A stretch of DNA of 64,000 nt, from the NCBI GenBank assembly GCA_029204225.1, contig CM055093.1:46926854-46990853 (forward strand), given 5' to 3'. Position 1 is the first letter of the stretch. Every line of letters starts with the position of its first letter. A program made the position numbers and the translations under genes. Below, piece after piece: positions 25,353-37,406 of the stretch. The notes under the pieces are model-generated. The model made no database searches and was not told where the DNA came from. It saw nothing but the letters and a program-made list of their open reading frames with translations. This DNA comes from Diphasiastrum complanatum (taxonomy: Eukaryota; Streptophyta; Lycopodiopsida; Lycopodiales; Lycopodiaceae).

Positions 25353-26394
25353 ACAATGGAATGGAAAATAGGGCTGTTTCTAATATTTTTTGTCTTTCCA
25401 ACATTTTTGATCTTTCGGTATATAGGTGATTAGAACTGGATCTGATAAAAGATCTAATTGATGTTATGATCAATCTCAGATCAAGATCAGATCGGAATCA
25501 AAACAAAAGTCGGATGGATGGATGCAAAGCGGTGTAATTGCGAATCCAAAAGGCAATAAAAATAAATAAAAATACAGAAAAGTACAGTTGGGTCTGATTG
25601 TCAAAAGATCAAGAAAAATTCTAGAATTTATCTGAGGCGAGATATATTGGGAGAGTGATAGCAGGCGTGAGTAATAGGATTATAACTCGCCGAGCTGTCC
25701 ACTTGCTAAAAATGATGATCAGAACAATCTGTGAAGATGACGAATAATGAGAAACTAATGGCGAGTAATAAGTGAGAAGAAATGGCTCTGGTGACGAGTA
25801 ATAAATTATAACTCTCCGGTCTATCAGAAGATAGATTAGTAAGAGTACACACCTCAGCTCTGATAACGAGTTAAGTTGATGAACAGAAAATGAAAAAACT
25901 CAAATGGTGAATTATAAATCATTGCTGGCGAATAATATATGGCGAGTAATAAGATTATAGATCTGTGTGTTTATAGGCCACTGCTCTGATGGCGAGTAAT
26001 AGACGAGTGAACGAAAAAATGGTGGAAAATTTGAACTGGTGAGTAATAGCCTGATAATTCACCGATCACCAAAATGATAGCTCTAAGGCTGCTATTCACT
26101 ATGCTCTGATGGTGAGTAATTTTGGCTTGAAAAAGATGTCAAAAAGCTTTATGGCAAGTAATAGGTGACAGGGCTAGTAAATATATTGTTGGCGAGTTAT
26201 AAATTATAACTCGTAGAGCTCTTTGAATAGAGCCTCTGGACTCTGTCCAGCTCATTGGAAAAGTGGTGAGCAAAGAAGACAACAAAAGACATGAAAAAAT
26301 CATGATGGCGAGTAGTATGCCTGTCAAAATACAAGAAAAATTCAAGCAAAAGACAAAATAATATCCATCTAACAGTAGCTTAGCACCATCTCCC
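25353..26394 (-). other. Gypsy leader with repeated GGCGAGTAATA-type motif
   Basis: The ~1 kb untranslated leader between primer site (26395) and gag (25352). On the plus strand a GGCGAGTAATA-like motif occurs at least twelve times: near 25665, 25738, 25759, 25793, 25862, 25927, 25941, 25991, 26039, 26111, 26153, 26191 and 26307. Some copies are followed by AAATTATAACTC, which is partly its own reverse complement (TATTACTCGCC-like). No coding frame. Confidence 0.6.
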
Positions 26395-26410
26395 CGGCAA
26401 CAGCGCCAAA
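26393..26410 (-). promoter_or_regulatory. Primer-binding site, TGGCGCxGTTGCCGGGGA type
   Basis: On the minus strand TGGCGCTGTTGCCGGGGA lies a few T residues after the LTR end. This sequence type is the primer site of plant Tat/Athila gypsy elements, which prime with a tRNA other than initiator Met, and it fixes the orientation of the element. Confidence 0.8.
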
Positions 26411-26414
26411 AAAA

Positions 26415-27300
<886 letters not shown>

Positions 27301-27651
27301 TTACGAGTACAATTAATGCACCATTTGAGGGTGTCTACCCCTCAGCATGCGAAACTTGAGATATAAGGTATTCTGCCGGCGACATTTGTGTTGAAGGTTT
27401 CAGTGATGGCGCTCATAAGGAGTGATAACGATGGTGAGATGGTGTGAAGATGATGACGGACGGATTGAACAGTCGAGCGCCAGGATCGGTGTCAAGAGCA
27501 AGAAGATCACCGCAGATCGTCGTTAGAAAACACTTTAGCTTCGCACTTCACTGAGGTGTGAATGGCTTCGGTGAGAGGGCATTTATTGCCGCCGTCGTCT
27601 GGTTGCAAGGAAGATGGGACGTGCTGGTTCGTAAAATTCGAATGTATGTCC

Positions 27652-28172
27652 TCCGGTCGAGATTCAAAATGACTACTCCAATTGAGATCTCATAGAACTG
27701 CTCCGGTCGAGATTCGAAGGAAGGCTCCAGTTGAGATATGAAGGAATTGCTTCGGTTGAGATTCGACAGAACTGCTTCGGTCAAGATCTGAAAGAAGGCT
27801 CCGGTCGAGATCTGAAGGAACTGCTTCGGTCGAGATTTGACAGAATCGCTTTGCTTGAGATCTGACAGAATCACTTCGGTCGAGATTTGACAGAACCGCT
27901 TCGGTCAAGATCTGAAGGAAGGCTCCGGTCGAGATTTGAAGGAACTGCTTCGGTCTAGATTTGACAGAACCGCTTCGGTCGAGATCTGAAGGAAGAATCC
28001 GGTCGAGATCTGAAGGAACCGCTTTGGTCGAGATTTGACAGAACCGCTTCGGTCGAGATCTGAAAGAAGGCTCCAGTCAAGATCTGAAGGAACCACTTCG
28101 GTTGAGATCCGAAGGAAGGCTCCGATCGAGATCTGACAGAGGCACTTCGGTTGAGATTTGAGAAAAATCTCA
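27652..28172. repeat. Minisatellite, 21 copies of a ~25 bp unit
   Basis: Degenerate tandem array of a 24-25 bp unit, consensus near CTTCGGTCGAGATCTGAAGG followed by AA(C/G)(C/G). I count 21 copies of the GAGAT(C/T)TG core. Alternating versions end in GAAGGAAGG, GAAGGAACTG or GACAGAACCG, suggesting higher-order structure. On the minus strand the array is open in several frames because few units contain stops; the long overlapping minus-strand frames here are probably by-products. It lies upstream of a TATA box and LTR end. Confidence 0.9.
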
Positions 28173-28249
28173 TGATGCATAAATAGATCTGTTTGATGCA
28201 AGTGAAGAACTCCAAGGAAAATAGGACTGTAGCTCAAAGTAGAAGTTCT

Positions 28250-28257
28250 TATAAAAG
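28250..28257 (+). promoter_or_regulatory. Candidate TATA box (TATAAAAG)
   Basis: TATAAAAG, 78 bp after the last minisatellite unit and about 270 bp before the probable LTR end. Good match to the plant TATA consensus. Confidence 0.4.
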
Positions 28258-28526
28258 AGGTGTATTTCCAGAAATGCTGGTTACCCTGAGATACCAGTGA
28301 GACAGAGATGAGGTGGCCGAAGTGTGAGAATGATTTCCTAAGGTGTAGCCTATCAGTTGTCGATCTAGAACACCCATGACCCATGAGTATGAACAGAAGA
28401 AAAAAAGAAAAAGATGCATAGAATGTACATAAGTAATGATATGAAATATAAACAAGGAACGAGGTGAATAATAGGCGTCTATTGTTTTTTCTTGTAAGCA
28501 GTATCTTGAGGAGGCGACTCTTACAT

Positions 28527-28538
28527 TGGTATCAAAGC
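28527..28538 (+). promoter_or_regulatory. Primer-binding site variant
   Basis: TGGTATCAAAGC, one base from the initiator tRNA-Met type, preceded by the TTACA terminus of the probable LTR. Confidence 0.45.
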
Positions 28539-31500
28539 AAGGCTTACAGAGATTGGAGAACTTGGAGAAGTGCTACTTTTTGTCAAGATTTCGAAGTGAA
28601 TCAATTGGAATCCTCTTCCAGGTGGATAGCAAGATGGCAAGTGGGTATACTATCCCGGCTTCCATTTGCATGTTGCTGAGATCCATTTCTCTCGAAATTG
28701 TTTGGGGTTTTATGAAGAATTGTCCTAGAAAGCCAATTTGTGATTTTTTTGGACTTTTTTATTGTGTAACTCAAATCTTATTTAGATCTGAATTTTCCAG
28801 CAAGTGTACTTTCATTTTAGGGATCATTAATGATGAAATTAATGATGCATGTTAGTTATTTTCATGATTTATGATTATAGGCTATGTTTTGGTCAAAATT
28901 GCTTGTTTTTTTCATGCTCTTTGACTCAAAATTGATAGTAAGAACACAAATCCAGCAAGATCAGATCAATTAGATGGCTATAATTTTGTACATTGATTTG
29001 CATGTGCTGGAGAAATAGTTGCATATTATGAATGTCCACTTTATAGTGAAGAAAAAATCGGAAAATAGTAAAAAAAAATCATCATTTTTGCTTGTTTTTT
29101 CATAAAGTTGGATAGTAGGTGGTTGTAAATCACCATGTAGAGCTTGTAAAGAGGTGAACCAAAGTCTTTTGAAGCTGTCCCTGAAGTTAGAGCCAAGAAT
29201 TCCATAAATTGGGCTTGTAGAAGGTAAAATAAAGACCAAAAAATAGCTTATTTTTTTTGGTTTTTGGGGGATGGATTGCTCCCAATCCATAAGGATATCG
29301 TTTTGAAAATTTTTATAGCATGATTAGCATTCCTTTCTACCTTACCAAAAAGCTATCAGACCTATAAATTGATGGCCGATGGCTTATGCTCCGTCTCCAT
29401 CAAGTTTGAAGCTATTTTGACTTCTACAAACCAAGAAATCTCAGCCTATACTGCTTCTTAGGACCTGTATGAATGCTTCACGGACCCTTTAAGACTATTG
29501 GTAACATCACTTTTGGGCTAGGATGGGTGTTTGCACATTTTTGTCGGGAAACCGTGAGATACCGTGGAAGTATCAATTGATATCGGAATAGTAGAGATCT
29601 GATAGAATGATAGAAACAGAACTCCGATATCAGATCGCTAATTGTAGTCTAGCAGCGGAAGTGATGACGGATGGTGTAGGATCAGAAGTGTAGCAGTTAC
29701 CAGTAAAGATGATCAAGATGAATAAATAGTAGCAATGCGTAATAGAACAATACAGTAGTGGTGACAAAAACTTGCACTCTGATTGAATGAAAAGTGAGTA
29801 CAAGAGCGTGAAGCAGCGCACAACCGTGGGCGCAAAAATTGCTTCAACTAATAATCGTTGAACTGCTTACAGATTATTTTGCAACTTAGTTACTAGGTAA
29901 GCAAACATTATGCTTTTCCTGGATGGTAAGTGTTCAATAGAGTGCCGCAAGTTTATTTAGTTTGAATCATTGCCATGTCATTGGTCCCTTTTCCTTAATT
30001 TCCATGACAATTCAACATGCCATCCAAGGTCCTTTAGGTACATATGATCAATTCCACATGCTTTGAGCATATATGCTATATATTCATTGCACGGGGCAAC
30101 ATAATCTTAAAACAATTTACAAAAGTCTAATTTTTTACATATCTTTCTTTTTGGGTGCGTGCGACAATGTTCGTCTCTTGACCTCTTGTTCAAGGTTAAA
30201 GTTCCAAAATGGAGGCTTTATGTCAGTGAGAGCAAGAGCCCTTTATGTCAAAGTGGCTACTCCATCTTACAAGGATTGATTCAACAAGGTTTTATAGAGG
30301 CCACTTAATGAAGTGTTAAATAGAAGAAGAAAGAATGAAGTGTTAAATAAACAAAACTTACACTTCTATTTTTATAGGATCCCAAGAAACATTCACATTA
30401 GTTTTTTCTTCATACTTTGGGGGCACCTCCAATAGCCAAATTTTTTACGTAAAATTAGTAGCAGAATATTTTGTGAGACTTTCCACAAGTCTCGTGCGGA
30501 GAGCCAATAAAAAAAATTGGCACATAACACATGAAAATTTCGACAAGATGTGATCTCAACACATTGTGAAGGGGTGGCATAGGACACATGCACATTCTTA
30601 CAAAATTTGCATGTGCCATTTGGGTGGACATATGCACATTTTACCTAGGAAAACAAATTTGAAAATAAAACGCAAGAAAAGAAAATGTCATGCAAGAAAA
30701 TGGTCTTTTGCAACTAGTCGTATGAAAAATAAAGTAAATAAACTATAAAAATTTGCAAAATCAAAAATGTGAAAATGTAAAGAAATTAACATCACACATA
30801 TGGATTGTGTCAAGGAAGGGCCTTCAAGACTTTTGCCCTAGGAGGCATGTGTTGTAGCCAAATTTGCATCAACCTGTCGTTGGTTGTTCACATGCACGTC
30901 CTGTCAAGGAAAAGAAAATTGTGAAAAAATTGCCGAAAAGAAAAAGTCTAGAAAAATCCAAGTAGTGTCTTCTTGCACTTGGTCATCAAGCAAAAGTTGC
31001 AAAAGGTAAACAAATCACAAAAAAATGCAAAACAAACAAAAAATATAAGAGGAGTTGATACGTCACAAGAAGCTTTGTCGTATTGAAAGCATACATATTG
31101 TTTAAAAATAAAAACAAAAGATTGCATTTTACAAGACTCTTTTTTTCAAATGAACTTAATCTCCTAACAAATCATCACAATAGCTTATTGCTAATGCAGC
31201 AAAGTTTAAAAAAAAAAACTTTGGACTTGTGCATTGCGTCGAGGAAGGCCCAAGGGCTTTTAAGACTTTCGCCTTGGGAGGTAGGTGCCAAAGGCTCAAA
31301 TTGAGTAATGCCTCCAAGATGTAAACCCCCAAATCCCTCCACACCCTCATACAAATCTTGGAGGCATGTCATGCATTTGAGTCCAATGCACTCATAGCAA
31401 AACGTTTTTTTTTTTTTTTGAAAATTTTAGGTTGCCCAAAGTGCCACATCATTGGACAACCAAAAACATATTTTCATAAGTAAACTGCACCCGTGTTCAG

Positions 31501-33400
31501 TGGTTGATAAAACTGAAAACTTGAATCCTTCTTCAAGTGCATGCAAGTGCCCGAGAAAATGATGTTGGTGCTCACCGGTGATCACGGGAAAATGGCATTG
31601 GTGCCCTCGAGAAAGATGACGCGTGAAGCAAGAAATTGGCCCCCGTGCAAGTAAATGGTGCCAATGCTAGGGAAATTCGCGCTGCCTGGCATTGGCGCCC
31701 ACAAAACTGACTCCAACAATGTGCACGAGAAAATGGTGCTAGTGTTTGTGGTAAAATATCTTCTCAAGCACCCATCTAGTCGGGTAGGGCTCAAAGCAAC
31801 GACGCCACATGGTGCACTTCTAGTGCACCACCGGACCCAAATCCCTCACACGCACAAAAGCATGCCCCTAAGGCCCACCAACTGTGGCCATGTGATGGGA
31901 AAGTAGACAAAGTATGGGAATGAAAACGAATTCTCTCAACAATCGACATCATGAAAATCTTTAAGGTGTTTTTATATAGGCAAATGAAGCCTTTTAAGAG
32001 TAATTGGCCTAAAAATTTTGACAAGCTTAAAAATTTGCAGGCTTTTTTTTAGCATAACTCAAAAGGTTTCCTAAACAAACATGCTCCCTCCCCCTTGGGC
32101 CTTAGAGGCACTACCTTGGCATTTGGCCTAGCGCACTACCAACGTGCCATGTGGCACGAGTAGGAGCACAAAACAGACAGGTTTAGGGTTCAAATCTAAA
32201 TCTTTGGCAGTTCAAAGGTTTCCGCAAGCACATGCAAATGCCCACATCCCAATTTTTGGCGGTTCCAGACGCTCGAGCACAAGCGGGACAGGCACCAAAT
32301 TTTTTTGTGGGCCTCCAAATCCACGCACACGGGCATATATTGTAAATGAACTAGTGTTGTTTGAATATATATGTAGCATTGGCTAGATGTGCAAAATGCT
32401 TATGGGATAAGAGGACACATGTCAATCACATGAGCTTAGGCAGAGAGTTATCCTCACATGAGTTATCCTAAAAAAACTTGCATTTTATAGAACTTCTTAG
32501 TTTTTTTCAGAGTTCTACTTGTAAAAAGGTTTATATGCTTGTTTGTATAAACCTTGTCAAATCCAATCCTGTACTTTGTCAATTGTCTCGAGCACTGCCC
32601 CAACCCGTTGGGGCTCCAAGGCACACACACGAGTGATGTCTTTGGACCTGACACAATGGGGGGCGCGCCACGTGGTGTTTGGTGCTCGGGCTGCCTGAAT
32701 AGACAGATCGATGCTCGGGAAAATTGGCTCATGGGCTCCCGATACGAACGCGGTCCCATGTCTCCCATGGGAGGTCGTGAGTGGTGGTTCCCGGGAAGCA
32801 CCCATGGGAGCCATGTAGTGTCGTGCCCGCAGCTCTTGGGAAGGCCCACGCGCCCCTCTCCAAAGCACCCACTCAGGTGGGAGATCAGGCAGGTTTGTGT
32901 ATATATGGCCCCCAATAAGCTCTCACAGATGATTATGGGATGGGATAATCTTTTGGTTGCCCGATGATGTGGCGCTCCGAGCAGCCCTTTTTTTTTTCAC
33001 AACCCAAGTCCAAACGGCTGCATGCCTCTTTCTTACATAGGGGCCTGGCCCCTAACAAAAACAAAAACAAAAGCAAAAAGGAAATGGACCGAGAGCACCG
33101 CTGAGAGCATTGTTGCAAGAATCTCTTTTTTCGAAGCCAAAAAAAATATATGCAGACAGACTCCACGCTCCACGGAAGCCTGCAAATAAAACTGACGATG
33201 AAGCGAGCAACACCATCCATCCATGTAACGTAGCTCGTGACTGGATCGTGACTGATTCGTGAGGTAGCGTGGCTCCATTCTCGATCCGGGAGTTGGAATG
33301 CGCTTGTCACAAACTTTATTATGCTTTTCTGCTGAACTTGGATGATGGATCTGTAATTTATTTCCATTCTTGATCAGATGATCAATGGCCGTGGTTCCAG
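28539..33400. other. Spacer; no supported genes
   Basis: Short open frames only, none with recognisable domains. About 30805-30880 and 31228-31300 are diverged direct copies sharing AAGGAAGGGCC/AGGAAGGCCC, AAGACTTT(T/C)GCC and GGGAGG. Phrases like AAAATGGTGCTAGTG recur loosely at 31550-31760. 32590-32960 is unusually GC-rich and open on both strands, but has no protein family signature. Confidence 0.4.
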
Positions 33401-35069
33401 ATGTCATTTGCTTTTTCTATCACTGGCAATGCGACATCCACAGGTTCGTATTTATTGTTGTATTGTCCAGTGTCTTTTTTGGGCTAGCTTTAGGCTTTCC
33501 AGCTCATAATATTAAGCTATTTTCTGTTCGGGTGTAATGGTTTATAAGATCTTTCCAGAAGTAGTCATATTTCTTCACCATAGCAGAATCCAGCCTCAGA
33601 TTTTTGTGAGATATCGTTAAGTGACATGCATTGTGGAGGGACTGATTCATCTAGCTAAGAATCATGATGGGAGTAACAAATATGGATGATAAGTTAGTAT
33701 GTGGAATGGTGTAAGGTGATGTAGGTTTGTCATCGTTGGAACTTCGTATCTGTTATTGTAGATCATCCATTGTTGCTGTTCCTTTGTTAAAGATATTATT
33801 TGATTTGTGAAGGTGCTCCTCGGGTCTCAGTTTCGATATATGCGGCAACCACTGTAGTTACTAGTTACCGTTGGCTTCAGCATTCACTAGGTTTTCTGGC
33901 AGAGGCCTTGATCTCGTGATTCTTCAATCCTGGACTCGTGAGTGTGGCTTATTCGCTGCTTTTTCTTCTTCGGTGGTTCTTTTCCCCAGATTTTGCAGAT
34001 TTTGACTGGATTAGAAATTGTCTATCTGCTTGCTAGCAAACAGCAATAGATGTTTCTCTTAGCAGAGTCGCATAAATTCACTTCAATCGGTGCAATGAGT
34101 ATTTGAAGATGAGACTACTGTGGAACGTCTAAGTGTATTAGGTGAATACGAATCCTTTTACATTTGGATTATTTTCTTGCGAATGCTGGGTCCGAATTCG
34201 TCATATCGTACATTCAGCTTAGGCGGGTCTAGATCATGTTAGTTTATTATTCACAGAGTTAAGCTGTTAGCCGAGCTGGTTTGGTGACACTTGTAGAGCA
34301 AGATTTCTATGGAACTATTTCAGGAAGATTCAGACGCCTTAACTTAAAATATACTGATGATAAGAACTGTGGCAATGAGGAAACTTCGTTACACAAAGAA
34401 TTTTTCTAAAACGTAAGCATCTTAAGATCGCGGTTCAAAGTGTCAGAACTGTTCAATCAACTTTTCTCGAGGTTGACATACTATTGCAGGTAATGTGAGG
34501 ATATGCTTATTCCTGCTCATAATAAAGGAGCATGTTTGTCCTGGGGTTTGAGCTGCAAAGATAAAGCACTTGATCGATGGCCTTCAACGTTTTTGCTGCA
34601 CCGTGATTGCTCTGTAGCGAGTCAGATAGACATTTCCAACAATCGCTGAAAAAATAGAGAGATGATACTGCAATGCTCGCTGATAGTTAAAAGAGGAAAA
34701 GCAGGTTCTTGATGACTTATAGCCACTAACTACCATCAACAACTCGAGTGTTTGGCAATAAACCACCGATCAAACGATGTCTTGCAACGGCATGAATCCA
34801 GGCAGTTTGAGCAATATTTCTTTGTCAAATCGCAATCTAGAGGTATGAAACTCAGAAAAAAGAGCAGGGCTTGTATTCAGATATTTTGCGAAAAGTGTTG
34901 CTAGAAAGCCTTCGATGGACAATAAATGACTGATGAGCTATTTCAACATTCAGACTGGCATGTGATATTTCTTCTCGCTTTGTATTCCGGTGTAGCTCGG
35001 AACTTCCTTCTGGGATTGAACGCATTACAAACGCGTTGAAGGCCAAGGAAAGGAACAATCTCTTACTAA
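33401..35069. other. Upstream region of the DUF1191 gene
   Basis: Single-copy-looking sequence with higher GC than the retroelement spacers and no retroelement signature. It should hold the promoter and 5' UTR of the gene at 35070, perhaps with introns, but I cannot place a start site. The last codon before the ATG is an in-frame TAA (35067-35069). Confidence 0.4.
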
Positions 35070-36137
35070 ATGATTTCATTTAAGACCAGCTGCTCTCTTA
35101 AGTGCAGAGTGACAGAAAATATCCTTCGGATGATTTTCTTGTTGCTTACTGTGCACGCTCTGTCGCCAAGCTCGAAAGGTTCTTTTGGTCCATTAGATTC
35201 AGGTGCGAAATACAGCAATGTAGCCGAAATCGACAAGATCATCGAAGCATCCGCTTTCGAAAGCTTTCGACCTCGGAAAACAGGCATCATTTACGATGTC
35301 ACGATGCCTTCGTCCCTTGCCGGATTGAGAGTTCAAGTAGTGCGGCTACGCAGCGGAAGCTTGCGAAGACGTGGATTCACATTCAACGAGTTCGTTATTC
35401 CATCTGGTGCAGTTGTCGACGGCAGCCCAAGATGGGTGGCTATGGTTTACAGAGATTTCGGTGGCCTGGGGGTATATGCTCCAGAAGGTTACACGTTGGT
35501 AGCGCCAGTGCTTGGGATCAAAGTCTACAACTTTACATTCAACCTCACCGGACTTAAGGCCTTGCCGGAGCTCAATCTTGTGACAGGATCCGCACGCATA
35601 AGTTCTCGGATTCCATACTTGAGCTTAGATCGAGAAACAATTCCTTACTGCGCTGCATTTGATAAAGGAATTGTTACTATCAGCAATGTGAGCTTGCCCC
35701 CGAACCTGTGCTCGTCGACTCACTTGGGAGATTTTTCTCTTGTAGTCCCATCATTTTTGTTATCTCTTCCGCCTCAATCGTTTCCACTAGCACCATCTTA
35801 CCCAATCAGCTTTCCCTCTCCAACTGCTTCTGCAGTACCATTCAATTCCACAAGCTTGCCGACGTCGGCCGGAACCATGGACCAGAATGGGCACAAGAAT
35901 TTGGAAGCATGGAAAATAGCTCTTGCGATTGCCGCATGTGGGATCTTGTTGTGGATTGTGCTATCCACCATGGTAGTCGCAGGGATCAAGTATGCAAAAA
36001 GGTCAAAAATCTCGCGAATGGAATATCATGCAGATCTTGGCGAGGTGCTACAGACCGCTCTTATTGGTAAAACGCGAGCGCCAGCAGCGGGAAGAATTAG
36101 GACGCGTCCTACTCTTGAAGATGCTTCTGAAACATGA
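35070..36137 (+). CDS. DUF1191 family membrane protein
   Basis: 355 codons, no introns. It matches the plant-specific DUF1191 family, whose biochemical role is unknown. Visible: hydrophobic signal region at residues 18-31; the ectodomain core with RPRKTGIIYDVTMPSSL (about 67-83), VRLRSGSLRRRGFTFNEFVIP (split, 91-111) and GYTLVAPVLGIKVY (140-153). Four N-glycosylation sites follow (N154, N158, N206, N259), with Cys194 and Cys214 possibly paired. A Ser/Pro-rich linker (about 228-266) leads to one transmembrane helix (283-306) and a basic cytoplasmic tail. Hence a type I plasma-membrane or endomembrane protein. ATG 35070 directly follows an in-frame TAA; the ATG at 35130 (residue 21) would put the signal peptide at the very N-terminus and is a real alternative. 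A poly(A) signal lies at 36503. It is the only intact host gene I can support. Confidence 0.9.
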   Translation: MISFKTSCSLKCRVTENILRMIFLLLTVHALSPSSKGSFGPLDSGAKYSNVAEIDKIIEASAFESFRPRKTGIIYDVTMPSSLAGLRVQVVRLRSGSLRRRGFTFNEFVIPSGAVVDGSPRWVAMVYRDFGGLGVYAPEGYTLVAPVLGIKVYNFTFNLTGLKALPELNLVTGSARISSRIPYLSLDRETIPYCAAFDKGIVTISNVSLPPNLCSSTHLGDFSLVVPSFLLSLPPQSFPLAPSYPISFPSPTASAVPFNSTSLPTSAGTMDQNGHKNLEAWKIALAIAACGILLWIVLSTMVVAGIKYAKRSKISRMEYHADLGEVLQTALIGKTRAPAAGRIRTRPTLEDASET

Positions 36138-36502
36138 CGTATGCCAGATCCTTGTGGATGTTTTGCAGTTGTTGCAATGTTGTGCATTATGCACACTTGC
36201 AGAGATGAACTGATGCATTGCCAGCTTGAGCTTTGAGGAATGTTCAACTGAAGTTTATGAGCTGCTCGATCTGCTTTACATTAAAAAACCCACTTTCGTA
36301 CGGCAAGGTGCTTCTGAATCAGACTTTGTTGAATTTTGTCCCAGCTGTTGCAAGAAGGAAGAGCTACTTGGGGCAGCAGCCTGCAAGTATATCGTCTTTG
36401 AGTACGTGTAGTGTCTTTCTCCTTTTCCAATGTAGCAAGAAACACATTCATTTGCTTGTAACATTCTTGGATCATTTCTGTGTAAGATGTTAATTTTATC
36501 TC

Positions 36503-36508
36503 AATAAA
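36503..36508 (+). terminator. Poly(A) signal AATAAA of the DUF1191 gene
   Basis: AATAAA 366 bp after the stop codon in an AT-rich stretch (TCTCAATAAATGAAC), a normal plant 3' UTR length. Retroelement LTR sequence begins soon after it. Confidence 0.55.
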
Positions 36509-36559
36509 TGAACTAGAGCAGATCGCGTACGTATCTGTTTCATGTTACACATACTGCTT

Positions 36560-36949
36560 GATCTCTTGTGTGCACGGTTCAGTTCATATGAAGAACTTAG
36601 AACCCATCCTCCTGAGATTCAGATTTATTCCTGTCAACAGACAGAGCAAACTTTAACGAGAATTTGGAAGCGGAGGATGAGCATACAGGAGCAGCGAAAG
36701 AACGGAAAGAGCGATGTCTTTCCAAGAACGATTTTGCGTTCTTAATCTCAAGCCGTATAAAACTTAGAGAGTTCTCAACAAGTGCAAACCTTAGAGCATA
36801 TATGCCCACTAAGCGCTCTTTCGTGGTATTTAGTCTATTGTAAGATGACGAGCCAAGATGAGGCAGAAAAGTTCGCTGAGCCGAGCCCAACAAGCGTTTT
36901 TAAAAAGGTTGGTTGCAGGTTCTAGATCATTTGACTAGGTCATCTAACA
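36560..36949 (-). mobile_element. 3' LTR of copia remnant (minus strand)
   Basis: On the minus strand it starts TGTTAGATGACC directly after a G-rich polypurine tract (GATGGGGGG, 36950-36958 region). It runs toward the DUF1191 gene; its far end is uncertain (about 36540-36600). The 98-codon minus-strand frame at 36597-36893 lies within it and is probably not a gene. Confidence 0.55.
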
Positions 36950-37145
36950 CCCCCCATCAGCGAGCGACTGCTCTAATTCCTAAGCCTTCGCAAAACTAAA
37001 GGTGTTTAGGTCTATAAAGAGATCGAGTGAAGACATCTGCATTTTGATTAATTGATTAATTCACACCATATTAGTTGCATTTCCCCTTGTTCTATCTTTT
37101 CTCTGTACGAAGTATTGAGAGATCTCAATATGTTTTGTGAGAGCA
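36950..37145 (-). pseudogene. Copia RNase H C-terminus (remnant)
   Basis: The minus strand reads TKHIEISQYFVQRKDRT, the conserved end of copia RNase H (TKHIEIxxHFVR), followed by a degraded tail up to the polypurine tract. Stops interrupt it. Reverse transcriptase is not recognisable between this and the integrase remnant at 37690-38210. Confidence 0.6.
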
Positions 37146-37183
37146 TGGAAGACAGGAGTCCGCAGAGAGATGCAGGTTTGGGA

Positions 37184-37309
37184 GGAGCGTAAACCACACC
37201 ACCAGAGGGTGATGCTTCAGCCATCCCCGGTGGGTGGGATGGTCGTACGACCCATCTCGCCGGGGGGATGGGCTCTGCACTCTCATGTGGGGGTGCGGTT
37301 CACGCTCCC
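37184..37309. repeat. GC-rich foldback (inverted repeat), ~63 bp arms
   Basis: An imperfect palindrome centred on GTCGTACGAC (37242-37251). The left arm GGAGCGTAAACC... pairs with the right arm ...GGTTCACGCTCC, and CCATCCCCGG pairs with the CCGGGGGGATGG side. No loop is visible. GC content is far above the flanks. It lies inside the copia remnant, between RNase H and integrase parts, so it may be a small foldback insertion. Confidence 0.7.
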
Positions 37310-37406
37310 CCTTTTGAGTTTTGACCCCCAAAGTAGAGAGTGTGGCTTACCTCAAGCTCCCCCTTTTGAGTTTTGACCCCCAAAATAGAGAGTGTGGCTT
37401 ACCTCA
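37303..37406. repeat. Two-copy tandem repeat, ~52 bp unit
   Basis: The phrase CTCCCCCTTTTGAGTTTTGA, followed by CCCCCAAA(G/A)TAGAGAGTGTGG and CTTACCTCA, occurs twice in direct tandem with one base difference. It touches the right arm of the foldback. Confidence 0.85.

Larger units (their letters stand above)
27652..28525 (+). mobile_element. Probable LTR containing the minisatellite
   Basis: A TATA box (TTATAAAAGAGG, near 28249) follows the array, and 270 bp further the sequence ends TCTTACA and is followed, after one base, by TGGTATCAAAGC, a primer-site variant. This is the layout U3-R-U5-primer site of an LTR, with the minisatellite as U3. The LTR start is upstream of 27652 and not found. 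No gag follows that I recognise. Confidence 0.45.

Noticed and set aside
32463-33407. Overlapping open frames of 100-150 codons on both strands in a GC-rich segment
   Set aside because: No domain, no consistent codon bias, frames on both strands; explained by high GC and few stops.
35102-36070. Other-frame ORFs of 151 and 120 codons inside the DUF1191 gene
   Set aside because: Shadows of the real frame, without homology.
36597-36893. 98-codon minus-strand frame
   Set aside because: Lies within the copia 3' LTR identified by polypurine tract and TGTTAG start.
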